Shown here one piece after another: positions 8,303 through 19,192 of a stretch of DNA of 64,000 nt (within the stretch, counting starts at the first letter, position 1; each line of letters starts with the position of its first letter). Under the pieces are notes generated by a model. That model was not told the origin of the DNA, ran no database searches, and was given only the letters and a program-made list of their open reading frames with translations. Source of the DNA: Saprospiraceae bacterium (GTDB lineage: Bacteria > Bacteroidota > Bacteroidia > Chitinophagales > Saprospiraceae); assembly GCA_016715985.1 (NCBI GenBank), contig JADJXD010000001.1:3224001-3288000 (forward strand), given 5' to 3'. The translations under genes and the position numbers were made by a program.

Positions 8303-11300
8303 ATGAAAATTTTTGGAAATAAATATGTAGTTGAACAACTACTTTTAATGAAGTCAATTCAATTTTTAAATAGACAATCAGAAAAGATTGGTATTGACTC
8401 CCTTCGATTTGCAACTACTTTAATTGGGCTTCTTTATGCCTGTACTCTTGCCGGATCCGGTTTAAATGAACTTTCAGTTAAATCAACTTTCTACGCATCT
8501 CCTGCAAATAATTCACAATTCACTAATCCAGGTACCTATACTTTTACTGTGCCAGCTGGTGTGACATCTATCACAGTTGATGCTGTTGGTGGTGGTGGTC
8601 GTGGTGGGTCCCGTACATCGGGCAGTGGTGCGTATGGTGGCGGTGGTGGTGGCGGATTTTCTCGACATACCCTAACTGTATCTCCGGGTCAAACATATAC
8701 AGTCACTGTAGGCGCAGGTGCAACTTCTACCAATGCAGGAGGCGATTCCTGGGTTTCTGTCAATACTTTAGGAAATGCATTTGTACTTGCTAAGGGTGGA
8801 AATAGCGTCCCTAATAACACTTCAACCGGTGCGGCAGGGGGTAATGCATCATCCGGTTTAGGATCTATCAGATTTAGTGGAGGAAATGGAGCAAACGGTG
8901 TATCAACAAACGGAGGTGGTGGTGGATCATCTGCCAGTTCCTATGGCAATGGAACCTCAGGCTCAGGGTCAAATGGTGGTATTGCACCCTTGAATGGTGG
9001 TAATGGCGGCAACGGTCGTACCGGTAGTAATGGAAATGGCTTGCCAGGTGCCTCACCTGGTGGTGGCGGCGGTGGATCATACAGAACATCTTCCAATACA
9101 GTTGGGGGTAATGGTGGCAATGGTATGGTAATAATAACTTATGCGGCCGTCGAAATATGTAATAACGGGATAGATGATGATGGTGATGGCTTGATTGATA
9201 ATGCAGATTTGGATTGTGTGACATTATGTGCTACCGGCAGTATATTATTAGAAAGATGGTTAAATGTTTCAGGGTCAAATGTGAGCCAATTAACTTCAAA
9301 CAGTAACTATCCCAACAGTCCATCCGAAACCGCTCAGATAACCAGTTTTCAAAGCGGCACCAATATAGCCGATAATTACGGTACTCGGGTTAGAGGTTAT
9401 TTATCGCCATCATTGACAGGTTTTTATCTTTTTAATGTAAATTCAGACGACCAGAGTGAACTTTATCTAAGTCATGATCCAAATGAGGATAATAAAAATT
9501 TGATTGCTTCTGTATCCAGTTGGACTAATCCCGGAGAGTACAACAAGTTTTCTTCACAAACATCTTCCGAAATATATTTGGTTGCAGGCCAAATATATTA
9601 CATTGAACTTCTTCATAAAGAAGGAACTGGTGGAGACCACTTTCAGGTATCCTGGCAAACACCTGTAACCAGTTCCTGGGCTATTATACCTGGAAGTAAT
9701 TTGAGATCATTTGGGTGTGTTGAATTATGCGGAAACGGAATAGATGATGACGGCGATGGTCTTATTGATTGTAATGATCCGGATTGTAATTTAGTGAATA
9801 ATTCAGAATTTAATGATGGTTTAACAAATTGGACACTTTACACGCAATCAGCAACCAATGCCACTCTAAATCAGGATAATACTTCAAAATTATCAGGAGT
9901 AAACAGTGCAAGAATTAATATCTCTTCTACATCCGGAACTGACTGGCATGCACAGTTAGCACAAACCGGAAAATCTTTAGTACAAGGTGAACGGTATGAA
10001 ATATCGTTTGATGCTATGGCTTCATCCAACAGAAATATATCACTTTCTATACAGTTGGGACAATCTCCCTGGACAAATTATCATTACCAAATATTTGGGC
10101 TGACTGCAACAAAACAATCTTTTTCAACTCAATTCACTGCAGGTGCAAATATTTCCAATCTTGCCAATATTTTATTTAACGTAGCTACAAATGCGGGAGT
10201 TGTATGGATAGACAATGTTAAGTTCAGAGTAATTTGCGATGGGGTTTCAGCGTGTGATATTCCCATATTTAATTTCAGAAATCCTACATTAGTTTCGGGG
10301 ACTGCTGGAAATACCGGAGCAGTATATAAATTTTCAAATGTACTACCGCAAACGGATGCTCATGTAACTTTAGTCGGTAAAACACATTCAGACATTGTTC
10401 TTTTAAGTCTGGATGAGCCTGCTGCTACCAACGGAGGTTATGATGATGCCTTTCAACCTATCATTGACTACAATTGGTATAATGGTGGAGGCCCAATGGA
10501 TCCTGCTGGTGAGAAATCTATGACATTCAGATTTAATTTTTATGAGGCTAATACTACTACTCCTAAAAATATTTCTCAGATCAGTATGACTGCTTTAGAT
10601 GTTGATGGGGATGCGTTCACTATCAGAGAGTTTGTACAGGCAAGTGGTTTCGATGGATATCAATTGCAATCGCCTACTACTTTGAATATCTCCGGCTCTT
10701 TAAAGGCGAAAGGCTCATTGCCTGCATTTCCGGGCGTGGATGAAAATGACCTTACCGGTATGATTTCGTTTATTTATAATAATGAAAATACTGTCACTGT
10801 AACATACGGTGCAGACTTTAGTGGACTGTCATATAATTCGTCAGTAGGCGAAGAACGTTTAAATTCGCTATATTTCAAATGTTATCAATTTAATACATTT
10901 GTAGAATGTCCTACGGCAGAAGTCACAGGATCGGGTTTAATTTGTCCCGGACAAACTGTAACGCTTACTGCAAATAAATACGGAAGTGTTGGAAATTGTC
11001 AATTACAGTGGCAGTCATCCTCTGATGGAGCAATTTGGAACAACATTGTTGGGGCGACCGGAAATTATTACACTACAACAGCGTTATTTAATGATACTTA
11101 TTTCAGAGTAGTGTATAATTGCGACGGAAGACCGGAATGCGGAGAAAATGCATCAAACGTCAAAATTGTGATAACAGAGCCAAAAATAAATTTGACTGGG
11201 TCAGCAACAATTTGCGTAGGAGCTACCACAACTTTGTCTCCCACTGCAGGTGGAACTTGGTTTAGCAGTAATCCGAGCATTGCCACAATTAATAGTTCAG

Positions 11301-14300
11301 GAGTTGTTACTGGTATTGGAACAGGAAATGCCACATTTACTTTTACAGAGACATCCACCGGATGTACATCTCTTCCTTCCGCCACAGTTACTGTTACAGC
11401 TTCTCCCATCGCTTTGATAGCAGGTACTAACAGTATCTGTCCGGGTCAAAATTCTACATTCACAGCAAGTGGTGGTACGAGTTATGTATGGAGTACCTCT
11501 GCCACAACAGCAGCGATCAATGTAAGTACAGCAGGGACGTACACAGTAACAGTGACCAATGCAGCCGGATGTACTTCTACCGCAACAAGAACATTAACCG
11601 TCAATTCCAATCCGACTGCATTTATAGGTGGTACAAATATAATATGTGCTGGTACTGGTACTATATTCACAGCAAGTGGTGGCACAAGTTATGTATGGAA
11701 TACCTCTTCCACAACAGCAGCGATCAATGTGAGTAATGCAGGGACGTACACAGTAACCGTGACCAATACCGCCGGATGTACCTCTACCGCAACAAGAATA
11801 TTAACTGTCAATGCAAATCCCATTGCATCCATAAGTGGCACAAATATAATATGTTCTGGTACTGGTTCCACATTCACAGCAAATGGTGGCACGAGTTATG
11901 TATGGAATACCTCTGCCACAACAGCAGCGATCAATGTGAGTACAGCAGGGACGTACACAGTAACAGTGACCAATACCGCCGGATGTACCTCTAACACAAC
12001 AAGAATATTAACTGTCAATGCTAATCCCATTGCATCTATAAGTGGTACAAATATAATATGTTCTGGTACTGGTTCTACATTCACAGCAAGTGGTGGTACG
12101 AGTTATTTGTGGAGTACTTCGGCAACGACAGCAGCGATCAATGTGAGTGCAGCGGGAACCTATGCTGTAACGGTGACCAATGCAGACGGTTGTTCCGCAA
12201 GTGCTGCCAAAGTTTTGACTGTCAACGAAAATCCAAATGCTGAAATATCCGGCATAAATGAAATCTGTGAAGGTTCAAGTACAACATTCATAGCAAGTGG
12301 TGGTACGAGTTATTTGTGGAGTACTTCGGAAACGACACAAACAATCACTGTAAATACACCGGGAACCTATGCTGTAACGGTGACCAATGCAGACGGTTGT
12401 TCCGCAAGTGCAGCCAGAGTTTTGACCGTCAACACAAATCCAAGTGCTGAAATAACCGGTGTAAATTCTATTTGTGAAGGTTCTAGTACTACATTCACAG
12501 CAGGTGGTGGAACGAGTTATTTGTGGAACAATAGTTCCAATCAGGCATCTATTCTTGTTTCTGTTGCAGGTACATACGTAGTGACAGTTACCAATGTTCA
12601 GGGTTGTACTACTATTACTTCCAAAACACTTACCATAAGTCCTTCTTTAAATGTTGCCATAGAATATTTTGGAAATGTGTGTCTAACGGATACTTCTAAA
12701 ATTGGTGCAATTTTAGATGGTGGTACTGAACCGTTTACTTATAATTGGGCAGGTCCATTAGGTTTTTCAGAAAATTCGCAAATCGTCAATATCACTACAG
12801 ACGGAAATTATTATGTCACAGTGACGGATGCAAATGGTTGTAGTGGTGTGACTAATGGTTTTGTGTACGATAGGTATGAATTGTTTATTGTAAGCTTATC
12901 TACAGAAATTTGTGAAGGCGAAAGTATAAATCTTCAGGTGGACAGTCCTTTCGCTGTATCTTACCAATGGGGTGCCAATGCAGAAAATGCCACAACTGCC
13001 AGTGTGACTGTCTTGCCTACATTTCCCTCTTCATCCTACCAAGTAACCGTAACTAATGATTTGGGTTGTGTAGCAGTGCCAGATATAAACATAAATGTTA
13101 AACCAAAGCCAATAGTTAATATCACAGGACCTAATGAAATCTGTGTGGGAAATACTACTAACTTAACACCAAATATAGGTGGAACATGGATAAGTAGTAA
13201 TCCGTCAGTAGCAAGTATCACAAATGGTGGAGTAGTGACAGGCATCAGTGGGGGGACAGCCAATTTTGTTTTTACAAATTCAACTACACAGTGTAGTTCG
13301 GATCCAAGTCTGAATATAATCGTAAATAATAAACCTACTGTATCTGTAACAGGCCCTAATAGTATTTGTAAAGACGCTACAACAACCCTGTCTCCTTCAT
13401 CTGGGGGAACGTGGTTGAGCAACAATTCAACAATAGCTTCTGTGACTAGCAGTGGTATTGTAACCGGACTAAATGCAGGTACTGCAACATTTGTTTTTAC
13501 AGACAATGCAACAGGTTGTAGTTCATTAAATACCACTACAGTAACTGTCACTGATAAAGCGGGAGTTACGATTAGTGGGCCACAACAAGTGTGTGTTCAA
13601 AATACAATCACTTTATCTGCATCCAGCGGTGGGGGCAGTTGGGTAAGCAGTAATACTTCTGTAGCAACTATCCATCCATCGACAGGTGTACTTACAGGAG
13701 TTGCAGGTGGTAGTGTGGTCATTTCTTACATGCATAATTCAGGGGCTTGTAGCGAGACAGCGACTTATGGTGTTTTAGTAAATCAAAAACCAACTGTACA
13801 AATCACTGGTGATACTGCAATATGTGCAGGACTATCTACGACATTATCTCCAACTACTGGAGGAATATGGGTGAGCAGCAATTCTTCGGTAGCAATTGTA
13901 AATAATGATGGTTTGGTTACTGGTATAGCAGCTGGTACAGCAACTTTTACCTTTACAAATAATGGTACAGGATGTCAGTCAGATGCTACTGGAGTAGTGA
14001 CTATTTATGCTAAACCAATAATCACGTTAAATGGGGCAAATGAAATATGCGTAGGAAGTACGACAACATTTAGCCCATTGCCAAATGGAACATGGTCAAG
14101 TAACAATTTTAATGTCGCATCTATCTCAGAGACGGGTGTAGTCACAGGGGTGAATCCAGGTTTAGTCAGATTTGCTTTCACTGCAGAAGGTTCAGGATGT
14201 GTTTCGGAAGAAAGTGTTCAGATTTCAGTAACAAACAAACCAGTTTTGGCTATAAATTATAATGGGTCAGTGTGTCTTACAGATACCTCACAATTATCTG

Positions 14301-17300
14301 TTTTAGTGACCAATGGCACACCATCCTTCAATTACAATTGGAGCGGTCCATCCGGATTCTCACGAAGTACAGCTTTGGTAACCATTATAAACAATGGAAA
14401 TTATAGTGTAACTGTGACTGATTCAAAAGGATGTTCTGCGAGTATTTCTGCTTTTGTTCATCAAAGATATGTACCGGTAATGGTTAATCTAAATACTGCA
14501 GTGTGTGAAGGCAGCAGTGTCAATCTGGCAGTAAATGCGTCAGAAGTAGTATCGTATCAATGGGGATCGAATGCGGGCAACGCTACTACGCCGACAGTTA
14601 ATGTAACACCTCAGTTTCCATTTTCCGACTACACTGTTACTGTAACGAATACAACAGGCTGTATAGCTTCTGTTTCTTCACAGGTTCTTGTAAATCAGAA
14701 ACCTCAGATTAGTTTTGAAGGACCTGCAGATATATGTTTGGGTCATTCAACTTCTGTATTACCTTCTTCTGGTGGAGTGTGGGCTGTCACCAATCCTTCG
14801 GTAGCGAGTATTACAAATAATGGACTCATCACCGGCATAGGTCAGGGAACTACTGGATTTATATTCACATTAAGTGCAACTGGATGTAAATCAGATACAT
14901 CTGCCATATTGACTGTGCATAGCAATACTCCTTTAGCCGTAAATGGGCCAAATACAATCTGTGTGAGTGGTGAGACTCAGCTTTTACCTGTATTTGGTGG
15001 AATATGGACAAGTAACAATCCATCCATCGCTTCTGTAACTTCAAACGGTGTAGTGACTGGTATTTCACAGGGAATAGCAGGATTTACATTTACGAGTAAT
15101 CAGGGTTGTCTGAATACAGGGGGTATTAACATTATAGTTAATGAAAAACCTTTCACATTTGTATCTGGAGATTCAGAAATTTGTGTGAATGCTCAAAGCC
15201 AATTATTACCTTCTTCAGGAGGTGTTTGGGTAAGTAATAATCCGGTTGTAGCTTCTGTAAGTAATGAAGGTTTTATCACAGGATTAAGTGCCGGAGATGT
15301 GACTTTTACTTTTACAGATAGCAATGGTTGTGTGTCCGCCCCATCCAGTGAAGTCACTGTAATTGCTAAACCAAATATTATTCTGAATGGTCCTGATAGT
15401 ATCTGTATTGGTAGTACAACTGCTTTCCTTCCGAATTCAGGCGGAATCTGGATGAGTAGCAATCCATTGATTGCTACTATTAATAGCCAGGGAATTGTTA
15501 TGGGTATAAATGCAGGACAGGTAAGTTTTAGTTTTATGGATGCAGCTACAGGATGTAGTTCAGGTAATTCTCAGTTAATCACAATAAACAGCAGGCCTGT
15601 AATTTCAGTATCCGGCCCTACTTCTATCTGTCTGGGTGCTGAAACGAATCTTCTTCCATCATCAGGTGGTGTATGGGTTAGCAGTAATCCTTCTGTCGCT
15701 ACTGTTACAAATGCAGGGGTAGTAAAAGGAATAAGTTTTGGGACGGTAACATTTACTTTTACAAATACTATTACAGGATGTGTTTCAAATCCTTCATCAA
15801 TAATTACAGTCAACAACGGACCTACTGTGGGTATTTCAGGACCCCAAACTATATGCATTGGTGGGTCCACAAATTTATTTCCTTCAACAGGAGGAAGCTG
15901 GAGTTCTCTCAATCCATCTGTTGCAACAGTTACTAACACAGGTATAGTACAGGGTATAAGTTTTGGTAGTACTGGTTTTATTTTTACACTAACATCTACA
16001 GGGTGCATTTCCGCTGCCACACAATCTATTGCTGTAGCCATGAAGCCTACTGTTGGAATAAGCGGAGATAATATTATTTGTGCCGGAGCTTCCACAACAT
16101 TGTTTCCTTCAAGCGGAGGTACGTGGGTAAGCAACAATCCGTCTGTGGCTACCGTGACAGCAAATGGAACAGTCACGGGACTTACAAATGGAGTTGCTTC
16201 ATTCAGATATACAAGTGATAGTGGTTGCCAGTCAGATTTAACAGATCCCGTGTCCATAAATGGAAAACCCTTAGTCATGTTTTCCGGACCAACTAATATT
16301 TGCACCGGTTTAAGTACAAATTTGTTACCTAATTCAGGGGGTACATGGGCGAGTTCAAATTCAGCAATTGCTACAGTTGAAAATAATGGGTTGGTTACAG
16401 GTATAGCAGCTGGGGTCGTACGATTTGCTTTTATAAATTCTGCAACGGGTTGTGTTTCAGATTCTACACAACTACTGACAGTTCATCCAAGACCTGTGGT
16501 TTCATCGACCAGTTCCGGTACTTTATGTATCGGAACATCAACAAATGTCTTCCCGTCAACAGGTGGTATCTGGTCATCCACTAATCAATTGATAGCTTCT
16601 GTAAATAATTCCGGTTTAGTAACAGGCTTGACTCCAGGCACAACTTATGTTTCTTTTACCCAGTTGTCAACCGGTTGTATTTCTGAAAATAATATTCCTA
16701 TCACAGTAAATACACGTCCGAATGTTTCATTTATTGGTGCAAATACATTGTGTATTGGTGATAATACAACATTGAGTCCAAATGTAGGAGGAACCTGGAC
16801 AAGTCAGAATCCGGTTGTAGCAAGTGTGACATCATCAGGATTTGTATTAGCAAAAAATGAGGGGTTTACAAAATTTACTTTTACAGATAGTTCTACCGGA
16901 TGTTCAGCCACCACCTCAAATAATCTGGTCGTAAAAGGCAGACCTAACATTTCTTTGTCAGGGCCCGAGTCTATTTGTATCGAAGGTGAAACGCAATTTC
17001 TTCCATCCGCCGGAGGTATCTGGGAAAGTTTCACACCAAATATAGCAATTATAAATAATCAAGGAACAGTAACAGGCGTTTCTCAGGGAAATGCCCTTTT
17101 CAGATTTACCGATAGTTCCACTGGATGTGTTTCTTCATTGTCACAATATATTTTTGTTTTTGCACCCAAAGAAGTGTCGGTGTCAGGCCCTACTGAAATA
17201 TGTCTGGGTTATGGCACCACACTTTTTCCATCGGATGGAGGTGTTTGGTTCAGTGCGGATACCACTATAGCAAGAGTAAGTAGTAATGGATTCGTTAAAG

Positions 17301-19192
17301 GTATTGCCCCGGGAAAAGTGTCTTTTTATTTTGTAGATACCAACACAGGTTGTGTCACTTACCTTCCGGATAATTCCATTAGTGTCATTAATTGTATTGA
17401 TCCTGACTTTGCAGTAACTTTAGTGAATGTTCCGGTTACAGGTAATGTATCAACCAATGACGATGGCCTTCAACTAAAAGTGTATAATCAGCCGTTTTTG
17501 ATCTCAAAACCGTCAGCAAGTATGGAAATAATAACACTCAATAATGATGGGACCTACAATTTTGTCGCCGACAAAGCTGGTAAATATGTTTATAAAGTTC
17601 CCTTGTGCATAGCACCAAATGTGACTGGTTGTCCCGGTTCATTGTTGGAAATAACTGTAGTAGATCATTTAAATTCGCATGTTGATTTTATTGTTAACCC
17701 CGACTTTTATACAGTTTATCAGCTAAATACACCCGGAAGAGAGATTTCACCTTCGTTAAAACCCATCAAGAATGATTTTTGTATCAAATCAATTAATTGT
17801 AATCTGGTCTCTGCCGCAAACATAATGTCTGTCAATATTCATGACATTAATTCAGTCATAGATGCATCCGGAAATCTGATTTATGTTCCAGCTACATCGT
17901 TTAAAGGTCAGGATACTGTTTTTTATCAGTTATGTGCAACTGAGTGTGTCAGTTCTCACCAAATAATAACTGTAAATGCACCTTCTGCATTGAATAGTAC
18001 AGTCGGTGTAGATGACTTCTTTATGAGTTTTAGTGATTTGCCGGTTTCCGGAAATGTAATGCTGAATGATACAGATCCTGAAATGGACAGCCAATCAGTG
18101 GTGCAACAGGGTAGTTTGGCGGCACCGATTGTTATTCCTTCAGGTTCATATTATATAGCTTCAGACGGGAACTTCTTGTTTACGCCGGCTTCAGGATTTT
18201 CGGGTCCGGTACAAATTGTTTATACTGTATGTGATGATAATCTAAATTCTGTATGTACCAAAGCGACCTTACACCTTTTAATTGTAGAGGATTACAAGTT
18301 GCGATTGAGAGTATATCTGGAAGGTGCATTGATGCAAAATGGAGGCGCAAAGGGTTCTGATAATAGACCTTTGATGAGAGATAATTTAAGACTAAATCCT
18401 TTTACAGGTCAAAATTATATACCAGTAAATGATCCTTATTCTATAAATAGTTATTTTGTTCAGGTTAGTTCTAAATTTGTTAAAGTGGGACCGGGTACAT
18501 TGGCAAAATATAAAACTATTCCTGATCCGCAGACCGTTTTCAATATCACAGGACAAAATGCAATTGTTGACTGGGTATTTGTAGAACTTAGATCTAAAAC
18601 CGATAATTCTAAAGTAATTGCGACAAGATCTGGATTACTGCAAAGAGATGGAGATGTAGTTGATTTAGATGGATTAAGTTATCTTTCATTTCCTGGTGTT
18701 ATGGAAGATAGTTTCTATGTGGTTGTGAAACACAGGAATCATTTGGGAGTGATGTCGGGCATAGTTTCAAACAACGAATTAGTTGATTTTACAAAACCAT
18801 CCACTACTACATTTGATTTTGGCTCGACACTTAATAACGGCTTTGATTTTACTGGATTGGCTCAAAAAAGTAATGTAGTACATGGTTATAAAGCCATGTG
18901 GGCAGGGGATTTTGATTGTGATGGAAAATTGAAGTTTGCAAATCCGAATGATGACCTGAATATGCTTTTCTTTGATGTTTTGGCGCATCCTGATAATTTA
19001 TCATCGAGTTCCAATTTTGATTTTGGACATGGTTATATACAGGGAGATTATGACTTGAATGGTAAAACAAAATATGACAATCCTAATGATGATAAAAATT
19101 TATTGTTCGGACAAATATTATTTTATCCTTTAAATTCGGGAATTCTTTCAAACTTTAATTTTTTAATTGTTCAAGTGCCGCCAAGTAAATAA
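8303..19192 (+). CDS. Giant modular surface protein: Gly-rich, PA14, CBM-like, Ig-like (Big_2) repeats, shared C-terminal module
   Basis: About 3,629 aa from the ATG at 8303; a start at 8348 is also possible. A hydrophobic segment (LIGLLYACTLAG, residues ~37-48) probably serves in export. In order: a Gly-rich domain (~70-275); two EICNNGIDDDGDGLID-type Asp/Gly motifs flanking a PA14-like domain (~310-470); a CBM4/9-like domain (~495-640); an uncharacterised beta domain; six 69-aa Ig-like tandem repeats; and 18 Big_2-like repeats (ICVGxxTTLxPxxGGxW), interrupted once by a two-domain insertion that has a second copy earlier. The end has cadherin-like VSGNVxxNDxDP domains and, from ~3333 to the end, a module shared with the genes at 36.9 and 56.9 kb. 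That module carries two Asp/Asn-rich EF-hand/dockerin-like loops (GDFDCDGKLKF, GDYDLNGKTKY). No T9SS type A or B domain follows. It is expected on the cell surface as an adhesin; carbohydrate binding is inferred from the PA14 and CBM folds. Confidence 0.85.
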   Translation: MKIFGNKYVVEQLLLMKSIQFLNRQSEKIGIDSLRFATTLIGLLYACTLAGSGLNELSVKSTFYASPANNSQFTNPGTYTFTVPAGVTSITVDAVGGGGRGGSRTSGSGAYGGGGGGGFSRHTLTVSPGQTYTVTVGAGATSTNAGGDSWVSVNTLGNAFVLAKGGNSVPNNTSTGAAGGNASSGLGSIRFSGGNGANGVSTNGGGGGSSASSYGNGTSGSGSNGGIAPLNGGNGGNGRTGSNGNGLPGASPGGGGGGSYRTSSNTVGGNGGNGMVIITYAAVEICNNGIDDDGDGLIDNADLDCVTLCATGSILLERWLNVSGSNVSQLTSNSNYPNSPSETAQITSFQSGTNIADNYGTRVRGYLSPSLTGFYLFNVNSDDQSELYLSHDPNEDNKNLIASVSSWTNPGEYNKFSSQTSSEIYLVAGQIYYIELLHKEGTGGDHFQVSWQTPVTSSWAIIPGSNLRSFGCVELCGNGIDDDGDGLIDCNDPDCNLVNNSEFNDGLTNWTLYTQSATNATLNQDNTSKLSGVNSARINISSTSGTDWHAQLAQTGKSLVQGERYEISFDAMASSNRNISLSIQLGQSPWTNYHYQIFGLTATKQSFSTQFTAGANISNLANILFNVATNAGVVWIDNVKFRVICDGVSACDIPIFNFRNPTLVSGTAGNTGAVYKFSNVLPQTDAHVTLVGKTHSDIVLLSLDEPAATNGGYDDAFQPIIDYNWYNGGGPMDPAGEKSMTFRFNFYEANTTTPKNISQISMTALDVDGDAFTIREFVQASGFDGYQLQSPTTLNISGSLKAKGSLPAFPGVDENDLTGMISFIYNNENTVTVTYGADFSGLSYNSSVGEERLNSLYFKCYQFNTFVECPTAEVTGSGLICPGQTVTLTANKYGSVGNCQLQWQSSSDGAIWNNIVGATGNYYTTTALFNDTYFRVVYNCDGRPECGENASNVKIVITEPKINLTGSATICVGATTTLSPTAGGTWFSSNPSIATINSSGVVTGIGTGNATFTFTETSTGCTSLPSATVTVTASPIALIAGTNSICPGQNSTFTASGGTSYVWSTSATTAAINVSTAGTYTVTVTNAAGCTSTATRTLTVNSNPTAFIGGTNIICAGTGTIFTASGGTSYVWNTSSTTAAINVSNAGTYTVTVTNTAGCTSTATRILTVNANPIASISGTNIICSGTGSTFTANGGTSYVWNTSATTAAINVSTAGTYTVTVTNTAGCTSNTTRILTVNANPIASISGTNIICSGTGSTFTASGGTSYLWSTSATTAAINVSAAGTYAVTVTNADGCSASAAKVLTVNENPNAEISGINEICEGSSTTFIASGGTSYLWSTSETTQTITVNTPGTYAVTVTNADGCSASAARVLTVNTNPSAEITGVNSICEGSSTTFTAGGGTSYLWNNSSNQASILVSVAGTYVVTVTNVQGCTTITSKTLTISPSLNVAIEYFGNVCLTDTSKIGAILDGGTEPFTYNWAGPLGFSENSQIVNITTDGNYYVTVTDANGCSGVTNGFVYDRYELFIVSLSTEICEGESINLQVDSPFAVSYQWGANAENATTASVTVLPTFPSSSYQVTVTNDLGCVAVPDININVKPKPIVNITGPNEICVGNTTNLTPNIGGTWISSNPSVASITNGGVVTGISGGTANFVFTNSTTQCSSDPSLNIIVNNKPTVSVTGPNSICKDATTTLSPSSGGTWLSNNSTIASVTSSGIVTGLNAGTATFVFTDNATGCSSLNTTTVTVTDKAGVTISGPQQVCVQNTITLSASSGGGSWVSSNTSVATIHPSTGVLTGVAGGSVVISYMHNSGACSETATYGVLVNQKPTVQITGDTAICAGLSTTLSPTTGGIWVSSNSSVAIVNNDGLVTGIAAGTATFTFTNNGTGCQSDATGVVTIYAKPIITLNGANEICVGSTTTFSPLPNGTWSSNNFNVASISETGVVTGVNPGLVRFAFTAEGSGCVSEESVQISVTNKPVLAINYNGSVCLTDTSQLSVLVTNGTPSFNYNWSGPSGFSRSTALVTIINNGNYSVTVTDSKGCSASISAFVHQRYVPVMVNLNTAVCEGSSVNLAVNASEVVSYQWGSNAGNATTPTVNVTPQFPFSDYTVTVTNTTGCIASVSSQVLVNQKPQISFEGPADICLGHSTSVLPSSGGVWAVTNPSVASITNNGLITGIGQGTTGFIFTLSATGCKSDTSAILTVHSNTPLAVNGPNTICVSGETQLLPVFGGIWTSNNPSIASVTSNGVVTGISQGIAGFTFTSNQGCLNTGGINIIVNEKPFTFVSGDSEICVNAQSQLLPSSGGVWVSNNPVVASVSNEGFITGLSAGDVTFTFTDSNGCVSAPSSEVTVIAKPNIILNGPDSICIGSTTAFLPNSGGIWMSSNPLIATINSQGIVMGINAGQVSFSFMDAATGCSSGNSQLITINSRPVISVSGPTSICLGAETNLLPSSGGVWVSSNPSVATVTNAGVVKGISFGTVTFTFTNTITGCVSNPSSIITVNNGPTVGISGPQTICIGGSTNLFPSTGGSWSSLNPSVATVTNTGIVQGISFGSTGFIFTLTSTGCISAATQSIAVAMKPTVGISGDNIICAGASTTLFPSSGGTWVSNNPSVATVTANGTVTGLTNGVASFRYTSDSGCQSDLTDPVSINGKPLVMFSGPTNICTGLSTNLLPNSGGTWASSNSAIATVENNGLVTGIAAGVVRFAFINSATGCVSDSTQLLTVHPRPVVSSTSSGTLCIGTSTNVFPSTGGIWSSTNQLIASVNNSGLVTGLTPGTTYVSFTQLSTGCISENNIPITVNTRPNVSFIGANTLCIGDNTTLSPNVGGTWTSQNPVVASVTSSGFVLAKNEGFTKFTFTDSSTGCSATTSNNLVVKGRPNISLSGPESICIEGETQFLPSAGGIWESFTPNIAIINNQGTVTGVSQGNALFRFTDSSTGCVSSLSQYIFVFAPKEVSVSGPTEICLGYGTTLFPSDGGVWFSADTTIARVSSNGFVKGIAPGKVSFYFVDTNTGCVTYLPDNSISVINCIDPDFAVTLVNVPVTGNVSTNDDGLQLKVYNQPFLISKPSASMEIITLNNDGTYNFVADKAGKYVYKVPLCIAPNVTGCPGSLLEITVVDHLNSHVDFIVNPDFYTVYQLNTPGREISPSLKPIKNDFCIKSINCNLVSAANIMSVNIHDINSVIDASGNLIYVPATSFKGQDTVFYQLCATECVSSHQIITVNAPSALNSTVGVDDFFMSFSDLPVSGNVMLNDTDPEMDSQSVVQQGSLAAPIVIPSGSYYIASDGNFLFTPASGFSGPVQIVYTVCDDNLNSVCTKATLHLLIVEDYKLRLRVYLEGALMQNGGAKGSDNRPLMRDNLRLNPFTGQNYIPVNDPYSINSYFVQVSSKFVKVGPGTLAKYKTIPDPQTVFNITGQNAIVDWVFVELRSKTDNSKVIATRSGLLQRDGDVVDLDGLSYLSFPGVMEDSFYVVVKHRNHLGVMSGIVSNNELVDFTKPSTTTFDFGSTLNNGFDFTGLAQKSNVVHGYKAMWAGDFDCDGKLKFANPNDDLNMLFFDVLAHPDNLSSSSNFDFGHGYIQGDYDLNGKTKYDNPNDDKNLLFGQILFYPLNSGILSNFNFLIVQVPPSK
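11411..12652 (+). repeat. Six 207-bp tandem coding repeats (69-aa Ig-like units)
   Basis: The units start at 11411, 11618, 11825, 12032, 12239 and 12446. Units 2-4 are close to identical at DNA level over long stretches (for example the part encoding TFTASGGTSYVWNTS and AAINVSxAGTYTVTVTN). Units 5-6 are more diverged. Such similarity suggests recent unit duplication and makes copy-number change by recombination likely. Confidence 0.9.
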
